Source: a bacterium
Lineage (GTDB): Bacteria; Planctomycetota; UBA1135; UBA2386
Length of the DNA: 6,324 nucleotides
Assembly: GCA_011051855.1 (NCBI GenBank)
Contig: DRKG01000517.1
Span: 1-6,324, forward strand
Direction: 5' to 3'
Each line of letters starts with the position of its first letter. The stretch's first letter is position 1. A model generated the notes under the pieces. That model was given only the letters and a program-made list of their open reading frames with translations, ran no database searches and was not told the DNA's origin. Below are positions 1-4,712 of the stretch, piece after piece. The position numbers and the translations under genes were made by a program.

Positions 1-2018
1 CCGAGGTGCGCGCCGAGGATGCGCTCGGAGCCAGGGCGATCGCGGCGCTGCTCACGGCGTTCTCGCAGTGGCAGAACGATCGGCGCTCGGCCGGCAATGA
101 CCAGAAGCGCCTGGCTGCGCTCGGTTCGCGCTTGGATGTGATCGAAGCGGCGCGCAACGTGCTCGTCGACGAGTTGCCCGGCCAGCGGGCGGCGCTCGAT
201 CGCGCGCTGCCCAGGGCCAGACTCGACCAGGCACGGCGCGGGCTGAGCGAGCCGTCCTCGGCCAACTCGGGCGACGTCGACGTGTCGCAGGCGCTGGCCG
301 AGATCCGTGCCGAACTCGAACGCGAGGGAGGTACCGATTCGCTGCGCACCCGCGCGCGCAACCTCAAGCCGACCCGCAGCGAGCAGGTGGACGAACTCGA
401 TGCGCTGGTCGACGCCATCGACGAGGCGCGCAAGATCGAGCAGCAGATCGCGGTGCTGGCGTTCCCGGCGGTGCCGCAGCCACCGTTCGACGACATCCGG
501 CGCTACTACGCGGCGATCGATCGTGCGCTGCAACCGCTGGTGGTCGACGGTGGCTTGCCGACCTGGGCCAGCGAGTTGCGCGCCAGCCGTCGCGACGAGG
601 TGAACCTGCAGGCAGCCGTGGTGGCGGCGTGCGCCAAGGCGTGGCGCGATTGGCAGCAACTGCGCGCAGGTGGTGCCACGATGGCGACGTTGGCGGCCGG
701 CAAGAGCGAGCTCGAGGCCGCGGTCGCCGCTGCGCGGGAGCTGTTCCCGACGGCGGCCGATGCGTTGGCGGCGGCCGTGCCGCAGGCGAGCCTCGATCGG
801 GCGATGGCCGAGGTCGAGGAAGCCAACCGGGTGAAGGCGTGGCAGAGCGCCTTCGAGACCGCCAACGGCAAGCTGCTGGCGGTCGATTCGATCGCCGATT
901 GGCAACGCGCCGAGGCCGGTCTGGTGGCCGCCGGACAAGCGCTGCGGGCAGACCTCCAGGCGCTCGGCTCCGATCCGCAACTGGCCAGAAGTCTGCGCGA
1001 CTTCGACAGCACCTGCGCGCGGTGGCGGGCGGCGCGCCAGAGCCTCGCCGAGGTGTCGGCGCTGTTCGCGCGCGGCGCTCTGTCCGATTGCGAGAGCAAT
1101 GCGCGATTGCGCGCTTCGGCGGCCGAGGGCGGGGCCGAGTTCGCTCTGCTCCAGGATCTGGCCAGTCGCTGCCGCAAGGCCTTCATGGTGCTCGAGGAGA
1201 CGCTCGCCATCGACGCCGCGCGCGCGGCGTTGGAAGGGGCGCGCGATCGCGCCAAGGAACTGCCGAACGAGGTCTCGGTGCAGATCGAGTCCTGGCTGAC
1301 CGGGCTCGCGCAGTTGGCCAAGGCCGCCGAGGGCATGGTGGTGATCCCGGCCGGCAGCACGCGCAATCCGCGCGCCAACGTGGCGGCGTTCTTCATGGCG
1401 TCGACCGAGTGCAGCCAGGCCGAGTTCGCGGCTTTCCAGAACGAGGTGCGCGCCGCGATGGAAGGGGATGGCCCCGTCGAGCAACTCCGTTCGGTGCAGG
1501 CGCGCTTCGGAGACATCGGGCTCGACGCGGCGACGTTCGGTCGCATGCTGCAGCGCAGCACCAGCCGGCCGGAACTACCGATGGAAGCCGTCACCTGGTT
1601 CGAGGCGATGGCGTTCTGTCGCTGGTACGGCAAGGATCTGCCTCGGGACGCCGAGTGGGCGCTGGCGGCGTTCGGCGACGGCAAGCAATACACGTTCCCG
1701 TGGGGGGATGACGAAGCCGAACTGCGGCGCATGTCGACGCGTCTCTTGCCGGTCGACGAGGGCGGCCTGTCGTGGCGCCGGCGCGACGGGGTGCGCCTGC
1801 ACTTCCTCGCCGGCAACGTCGAGGAGTGGCTGCAGACCGGCCCCGGCGGCGAAGCGCGCACGGCCGGCGGCCGCTGCGACATGCGGCCGCGCGAGTTGAA
1901 GGCGCAGGCGTGCGGGGACTCGTTCTACCGGCGGCGCAAGACCGACAGCCGCGGCGGTGTCGGCTTCCGGCCGGTGCTGCGGCCGCGCGACTTCACCGGC
2001 TTGGCGTGGCCCCGATAG
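1..2018 (+). CDS. Helical repeat protein with C-terminal FGE-sulfatase domain (5'-truncated)
   Basis: The frame is open to the left edge, so this is the 3' part of a longer gene; numbering here starts at the GTG at position 6. Residues 1-440 are Ala/Arg/Glu/Leu-rich and predicted helical, with no membrane segment. Residues 19-76 and 213-266 resemble each other, suggesting tandem helical domains. Residues 443-660 form an FGE-sulfatase (SUMF1-type) domain: GMVVIPAG at 443-450, then AVTWFEAMAFCRWYGKDLP at 528-546 with AEW at 549-551, FPWG, AGNVEEW at 602-608 and GFR at 653-655. The reactive Cys pair of true formylglycine-generating enzymes, which lies shortly before the final GFR, is not evident. 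The only nearby Cys, C636, sits where GGSW normally occurs. The domain may therefore bind ligand or protein rather than oxidise cysteine. In planctomycetes such domains are often fused behind Ser/Thr kinases; a kinase upstream is an inference only. The gene ends 2 nt from the converging lipoprotein operon. Confidence 0.8.
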   Translation, partial: EVRAEDALGARAIAALLTAFSQWQNDRRSAGNDQKRLAALGSRLDVIEAARNVLVDELPGQRAALDRALPRARLDQARRGLSEPSSANSGDVDVSQALAEIRAELEREGGTDSLRTRARNLKPTRSEQVDELDALVDAIDEARKIEQQIAVLAFPAVPQPPFDDIRRYYAAIDRALQPLVVDGGLPTWASELRASRRDEVNLQAAVVAACAKAWRDWQQLRAGGATMATLAAGKSELEAAVAAARELFPTAADALAAAVPQASLDRAMAEVEEANRVKAWQSAFETANGKLLAVDSIADWQRAEAGLVAAGQALRADLQALGSDPQLARSLRDFDSTCARWRAARQSLAEVSALFARGALSDCESNARLRASAAEGGAEFALLQDLASRCRKAFMVLEETLAIDAARAALEGARDRAKELPNEVSVQIESWLTGLAQLAKAAEGMVVIPAGSTRNPRANVAAFFMASTECSQAEFAAFQNEVRAAMEGDGPVEQLRSVQARFGDIGLDAATFGRMLQRSTSRPELPMEAVTWFEAMAFCRWYGKDLPRDAEWALAAFGDGKQYTFPWGDDEAELRRMSTRLLPVDEGGLSWRRRDGVRLHFLAGNVEEWLQTGPGGEARTAGGRCDMRPRELKAQACGDSFYRRRKTDSRGGVGFRPVLRPRDFTGLAWPR

Positions 2019-2020
2019 CG

Positions 2021-2416
2021 CTACCGCGGCGCCAGGATGAACAACTGCTTGTCGGGGTCGGTCATGCGCAGGCGGCGGATGCCGGCCTGCAGGTCGGTGG
2101 TCTCGCGGGCCTGCGAGCGCGAGCGCGGGGCGCGCGCGATGGTGCCATCGGGGTTGAGTTGGACCGGGGCCACCGTCACCTCGACTTCGGCCACCGGGAA
2201 CTCGATCGTCAGGCGCAGCTCGTCCCTGTCCCCGGCCCGCAGGAACTGCTCGTTCGTGATCGCGCCGTCCCAGTCATCGTCGACGACGACCATGCACGCG
2301 TGCGGGGTTTCGGCGGTGTCGATCGCGTCGAACACGAAGGTCTTCTTCGGCACGCTGCCGCACGCCGCGAGGGTCGTGGCCAGCAGCACGAAGCTCGTCT
2401 TGGTCAGGATGTTCAT
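2021..2416 (-). CDS. Small lipoprotein of unknown function (131 aa)
   Basis: The chosen ATG gives a clean lipoprotein signal peptide: MNILTK n-region, hydrophobic core at about residues 7-16, and the lipobox LAAC with the lipidated Cys at 19. The frame extends further upstream to a GTG at 2497, but that would overlap the preceding gene and bury the signal peptide, so it is rejected. The mature part is about 112 residues, likely beta-rich, with an acidic patch DDDWD at 46-50, a second Cys at 41 and an Arg-rich segment near residue 100. I do not recognise the family. It follows the PEGA-like lipoprotein gene with only 2 nt between that stop and this ATG and no obvious Shine-Dalgarno sequence, so translational coupling is likely. 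Both products should be anchored in an envelope membrane and may act together. The stop lies 2 nt from the stop of the converging FGE-domain gene. Confidence 0.77.
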   Translation of the reverse strand: MNILTKTSFVLLATTLAACGSVPKKTFVFDAIDTAETPHACMVVVDDDWDGAITNEQFLRAGDRDELRLTIEFPVAEVEVTVAPVQLNPDGTIARAPRSRSQARETTDLQAGIRRLRMTDPDKQLFILAPR

Positions 2417-2418
2417 GC

Positions 2419-2727
2419 TCAGCGGCGCTCGTTGAGGGTCATGCGGATCGGCAGGTTGTTGGCGATCATCTGCTGTAGCTTGGCTTCGTCGTACCACTCG
2501 AACCGCGGCAGGTAGTCGCGGTGGGTCGCCTGCAGGTAGACCCGCTGGAACTTCGAGAAGTCGAACACGTGCGGTCGCTTGTCACCGCTACCGACCTTCT
2601 CGCCGTTGATGTAGAGCGATGCGTCCGGCGGGTTGACCGACACCACGCGGGTGTAGCGCGAGCTGCTGCAGGCAGCGCCGCCGAGCATCGTCAAGAGAAG
2701 GAACGTGGAGAGTGGGCGTGGTCGCAT
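2419..2727 (-). CDS. PEGA-like domain lipoprotein (102 aa)
   Basis: The N terminus is a lipoprotein signal: MRPRPLS, hydrophobic residues 9-15, then GGAAC with the candidate lipidated Cys at 20. The lipobox is slightly atypical because the hydrophobic residue lies at -5 rather than -3. The mature domain follows the PEGA pattern: VVSVNPPDASLYINGEKVG at 28-46 (compare V-S-P-GA-VYVDG-xxVG) and a strand plus turn RVYLQATHRDYLP at 62-74. PEGA domains are small beta modules found on bacterial surface and exported proteins, commonly thought to support protein-protein or cell-wall contacts. This protein is essentially a signal peptide plus one such domain, with a short helical tail ending NLPIRMTLNERR. 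It is the first gene of a two-gene operon with the downstream lipoprotein. AGGA lies 9 nt before the ATG as a weak ribosome-binding site. It is divergent from the sugar kinase. Confidence 0.75.
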   Translation of the reverse strand: MRPRPLSTFLLLTMLGGAACSSSRYTRVVSVNPPDASLYINGEKVGSGDKRPHVFDFSKFQRVYLQATHRDYLPRFEWYDEAKLQQMIANNLPIRMTLNERR

Positions 2728-2768
2728 TGCCGGAAGTCCTGGACGTCGGGTCCTGGGGTTCGGGGCGA

Positions 2769-2796
2769 AGCCTACGTCTGGCAGGGGGCATGTCCA
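2769..2796 (-). promoter_or_regulatory. Candidate promoter for the lipoprotein operon
   Basis: Read on the minus strand, TGGACA (2796-2791, one mismatch to TTGACA) is followed after 16 nt by TAGGCT (2774-2769, three matches to TATAAT). This would place the transcript start near 2762, giving a leader of about 35 nt before the ATG at 2727. The -10 box is weak, and matches of this quality arise by chance. Confidence 0.25.
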
Positions 2797-2800
2797 GGTT

Positions 2801-2828
2801 TTCGACCCTGGCTGGACGCGCGTATGCT
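2801..2828 (+). promoter_or_regulatory. Candidate promoter for the GHMP kinase
   Basis: TTCGAC (2801-2806) and TATGCT (2823-2828) are separated by 16 nt. This resembles a sigma-70-type promoter with a reasonable -10 and a poor -35. Transcription would begin near 2835, which would exclude the GTG at 2712 and the ATG at 2790 as starts and favour the TTG at 2853 or the GTG at 2898. The site is back to back with the minus-strand candidate, only 4 nt between the two -35 boxes. Confidence 0.25.
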
Positions 2829-2884
2829 GCGCGGTATGGCGAGGGCCGGCGATTGAAGCACTTCACCCCATCCCACGATCCGGC

Positions 2885-2890
2885 GGAAGG
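2885..2890 (+). promoter_or_regulatory. Ribosome-binding site candidate deciding the kinase start
   Basis: GGAAGG lies 7 nt before the GTG at 2898, a good spacing. A competing GAGGG at 2841-2845 lies 7 nt before a TTG at 2853. The in-frame ATG at 2790 has only a G-run directly abutting it, too close to serve. The GTG at 2898 is preferred because it starts the protein about 24 residues before the conserved ARAPGRLD motif, as expected for a stand-alone kinase domain. Confidence 0.35.
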
Positions 2891-2897
2891 CCTCGGC

Positions 2898-4028
2898 GTG
2901 CTGACGGTGTTCCAGCTCATCGAGGAGGCGATGCCGGCCTTCTTCCAGCAGGGGCGCGCGATCCACGTGGCGCGCGCTCCGGGACGCCTGGATGTGTTCG
3001 GCGGTCTCGGTGGCGCGCGCTCGCCGCTGGCGCTGGCGCTGCCGACCGCGGAGGCGGCGTGCTGCGCGGTGCAGGCGCGCGACGACGAACTGGTGCGTCT
3101 GTGGTCGCCGTGTCGCGACGGTTCGCGCACGCAGATGCTGTCGGTGCGCCTGTCGGACCTCGGCCTGCCGGCCGCGCCGATCGGCTACGACGAGGCGCGT
3201 GCGTTCCTGCTCGCCGATCCGCGCGATCGCTGGGCGGGCTACCTGGTGGGGGCGCTGTTGGTGCTGGCGCGCGAACGCGCCGCGACGCCGACCTGCGGCG
3301 CCGACGTGCTGCTGCACAGCGACGTGCCGGTGCGCTGTGGGGTCGGCTCGTCGACGGCGGTCACGGTGGCCGCGCTGCGCGCGTTTGCGCTTCTCTACGG
3401 CGTGGAGCTGTCGGCCGCCGAATTGGCGCAACTCGCGCAGGCAGTCGAACGTGACCTGTTGCAGGTCGACGGCCGCGTCGGCGACTCGATGGCCGCGGTG
3501 CTGGCAGAGGCCGGCGAAGTGCTGGTGCTGCGCGGCCGCACGGCCGACGTCGACGCCCGCGTGCCGGTGCCGAGCTGGTTCGAGTTCGTCGCCCTCGAGA
3601 CCGGCACCGAGAGCGATCCGGTGGCAGTCGCGCCCGACGACCCGGCCGAGCACGCCCGCGTCGAGCGCTTCCGCGAACTGTTGCAACAGGAGCCGTCGGT
3701 GGCGAACCGCACCGAGCTCGGCGATCTGATGTTCGCGTCGCACGACGCTTATGGAGCGGCTGGGCTGAGCAACGCCGCCTGTGACCTGGTGGTCGACTTC
3801 GTGCGCCAGCGGCGCGCCGCCGGAGCCGGCGTGCTCGGCGCGCGGCTGAGCGGGCGCGGCGGCGGCGGCACCGTGCTGCTGCTTGGCGAGCACGGCAAGG
3901 TCTGGTACGAAGCGCTGCGGGCCAAGAAGGCGCTGCTCGAGGCGACCGGTCACTCCGGCCATATCTTCCGCTGGTCGTCGCCCGGCGCGATGTCGTTCGG
4001 CTCGATCGAGCTGTCGCCGAAGGCGTGA
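2898..4028 (+). CDS. GHMP-family sugar kinase, L-arabinokinase/galactokinase-like (376 aa)
   Basis: This cytoplasmic ATP-dependent small-molecule kinase belongs to the GHMP superfamily, which phosphorylates sugars such as galactose or arabinose at C1. Motif 1 is ARAPGRLDVFGG (25-36). Motif 2, the phosphate loop, is VRCGVGSSTAV (145-155). The region carrying the catalytic Asp is GRVGDSM with D196. Motif 3 is LSGRGGGGTVLLL (317-329). Compared from memory with plant L-arabinokinase ARA1, several stretches match beyond generic GHMP motifs: APGRLDV-GG, PIGYDEARAFLLADPRDRWAGY, the SHDAYGAAGLS region and the terminal SSPGA-xFG. The closest kin is therefore ARA1-type rather than GalK. Oddly, the loop that reads GGIADYSGS in ARA1 and GEHTDY in GalK is GGLGGARSP here, losing the Asp-Tyr that contacts sugar; motif 3 has Arg320 for Gly. 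The substrate may be altered or activity lost. Starts at 2712, 2790 and 2853 are possible; 2712 overlaps the divergent gene. It is transcribed away from the lipoprotein operon and followed by non-coding DNA. Confidence 0.85.
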   Translation: MLTVFQLIEEAMPAFFQQGRAIHVARAPGRLDVFGGLGGARSPLALALPTAEAACCAVQARDDELVRLWSPCRDGSRTQMLSVRLSDLGLPAAPIGYDEARAFLLADPRDRWAGYLVGALLVLARERAATPTCGADVLLHSDVPVRCGVGSSTAVTVAALRAFALLYGVELSAAELAQLAQAVERDLLQVDGRVGDSMAAVLAEAGEVLVLRGRTADVDARVPVPSWFEFVALETGTESDPVAVAPDDPAEHARVERFRELLQQEPSVANRTELGDLMFASHDAYGAAGLSNAACDLVVDFVRQRRAAGAGVLGARLSGRGGGGTVLLLGEHGKVWYEALRAKKALLEATGHSGHIFRWSSPGAMSFGSIELSPKA

Positions 4029-4086
4029 GCGGTAGGCACGAGACGACGGAGCGGGAACGGTGGTCCGGCGGTCATCTCTTGCCCCC

Positions 4087-4119
4087 TTCTGAGGTGACCT
4101 TCCCCCGGTTCAGTGGACA
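4087..4119 (-). mobile_element. Possible IS3-like terminal inverted repeat remnant
   Basis: Read on the minus strand, TGTCCACTGAACCGGGGGAA followed by GGTCACC resembles, from memory, terminal repeats of IS3-type elements, with a TG terminus, GTCCACT and an AACCGGGG-type stretch. Moving inward there is a G-run ribosome-binding-like sequence and an ATG at 4075, the usual layout of leader and orfA start. However, only about 45 nt separate that ATG from the end of the kinase gene, and the codons after it do not read as a transposase. If real, this is a short relic. No matching second end is visible. Confidence 0.25.
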
Positions 4120-4142
4120 CGGGGTTAGGTGAGACAGGAAGT

Positions 4143-4243
4143 GACCAGCTTTGCTGGTCCCAAGCAAGGGGGTAGGCGTACCGAGAACGCGTCCATTCTC
4201 GGATGCCGGGGGCTGCGCGCTGGTCGGGGGGCGGTAGCCCCCC
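4143..4243 (+). ncRNA. Three consecutive perfect stem-loops, possible structured RNA or leader
   Basis: GACCAGC (4143-4149) pairs with GCTGGTC (4153-4159) around a TTT loop. CCGAGAA (4181-4187) pairs with TTCTCGG (4196-4202) around an 8-nt loop. GGGGGGC (4226-4232) pairs with GCCCCCC (4237-4243) around GGTA. Each stem is 7 bp without mismatch. TTCTC at 4196-4200 can alternatively pair with GAGAA at 4249-4253, giving a mutually exclusive fold. No known RNA family is recognised. It could be a leader of the following reading frame, a structured end of a mobile element, or a standalone RNA; the strand is a guess. Confidence 0.3.
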
Positions 4244-4268
4244 GTTCTGAGAAGAAACTGCCGTCGTC

Positions 4269-4598
4269 GTGGCGCGGATCAACGGCGCCCATCGAGGCAT
4301 CAGCGAGATCCTCGCCGGCGGGATGCCGCGGGAGATCCAACTGCCGATCGTTGCAGCGGGTAGCGTCCGGGTCACGCTGTCGGGTGGGATCGACGTCTCA
4401 GAGCGCGACGTGGTCCAGCTCGTCGGGCGACATGGTGTCATTTGCGCGCGCGTCAGGGGCGAACGACTGCTCGGGCGCGAGCGTCGTATGGCGATCGGCG
4501 CCGGCGAATACGAGGCGCGGTTGTGCCGAGGCGGCAAGATTCGGACGACCTGCCGCGTCGTAGTCCGCGCCGGTGAGGACGTGGCGCTGCCCTGGTAG
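4269..4598 (+). CDS. Short beta-rich reading frame, probable 3' remnant of a larger gene (109 aa)
   Basis: Third-codon positions are strongly G/C, as in the neighbouring true genes, and the product is not of the low-complexity Arg/Ser type that shadow frames give here. It reads as beta strands and turns: IQLPIVAAGSVRVTLSGG at 23-40, VVQLVGRHGVICARVRG at 48-64, and GAGEYEARL at 77-85, then strands TCRVVVRAGEDVALPW to the end. The last part resembles the closing strands of carboxypeptidase-regulatory-like or SpaA-like sandwich domains, which often end large exported planctomycete proteins. There is no signal peptide. The frame is blocked upstream by a TGA at 4248-4250, and the GTG start has no good ribosome-binding site; an ATG at 4323 is an alternative. 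I favour the surviving C-terminal piece of a gene whose 5' part was lost at about 4250. A genuine small gene cannot be excluded. Confidence 0.45.
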   Translation: MARINGAHRGISEILAGGMPREIQLPIVAAGSVRVTLSGGIDVSERDVVQLVGRHGVICARVRGERLLGRERRMAIGAGEYEARLCRGGKIRTTCRVVVRAGEDVALPW

Positions 4599-4630
4599 CC
4601 GGATGGCAAGATGCCGGGCGAACCGGGGGT

Positions 4631-4658
4631 ATCGCCGCACTCCCCACGCTGCGGCGAT
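4631..4658. terminator. 9-bp GC-rich hairpin downstream of the 109-aa frame
   Basis: ATCGCCGCA (4631-4639) pairs perfectly with TGCGGCGAT (4650-4658) around a 10-nt loop; GG at 4628-4629 and CC at 4659-4660 can extend it past a bulged T. It lies 32 nt after the plus-strand stop, where a terminator is expected, but no T-run follows on either strand, so intrinsic termination is uncertain. Confidence 0.4.
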
Positions 4659-4679
4659 CCGTGAATCCTGTGTCGCCCC

Positions 4680-4703
4680 CTGCCGATGATCGTCATCGGG
4701 CAG
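4680..4703. terminator. Hairpin just after the FG-GAP gene stop
   Basis: CTGCC-GATGA (4680-4689) pairs with TCATC-G-GGCAG (4693-4703) around a TCG loop: ten base pairs with one bulged G at 4698. On the minus strand it starts 9 nt after the TGA of the FG-GAP protein gene, a typical terminator position, and could work in both directions between the convergent units. There is no U-tract. Confidence 0.45.
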
Positions 4704-4712
4704 CCGCGCCGC

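Larger units (their letters stand above)
4029..4268. other. Non-coding stretch of 240 nt between the kinase and a gene remnant
   Basis: No reading frame here looks coding. The frame open on the plus strand from 4129 has low third-position G+C compared with the neighbouring genes, and the long minus-strand frame across it is a shadow of the high-GC sequence. The stretch holds an IS-end-like sequence around 4087-4119 and three perfect stem-loops at 4143-4159, 4181-4202 and 4226-4243, described separately. No T-run follows any hairpin. Confidence 0.5.

Noticed and set aside
506..1882. 458-residue open frame on the minus strand opposite the FGE-domain gene
   Set aside because: The translation is Arg/Ser/Ala low-complexity without any domain, typical of antisense frames in high-GC coding DNA.
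2417..2497. Longer start for the 131-aa lipoprotein at the GTG at 2497
   Set aside because: It would add 27 charged residues ahead of a textbook lipoprotein signal peptide and overlap the preceding gene.
2712..2897. Kinase start at the GTG at 2712 or ATG at 2790
   Set aside because: The first overlaps the divergent lipoprotein start, the second has no properly spaced ribosome-binding site, and the added residues show no conserved motif. The ATG cannot be fully excluded.
2772..3962. 396-residue open frame on the minus strand opposite the kinase
   Set aside because: Rich in Arg, His, Gln and Ala with no motif, while the plus strand carries clear GHMP kinase motifs.
4124..4130. GTTAGGT, a match to the integron attC core GTTRRRY
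   Set aside because: No RYYYAAC partner is found at a suitable distance upstream, and there is no integrase or cassette array.
3950..4696. 248-residue minus-strand frame across the non-coding stretch and the 109-aa frame
   Set aside because: No domain, Arg/Pro/Ser-rich composition, and it overlaps the kinase 3' end; the plus-strand 109-aa frame has better codon bias and strand pattern.
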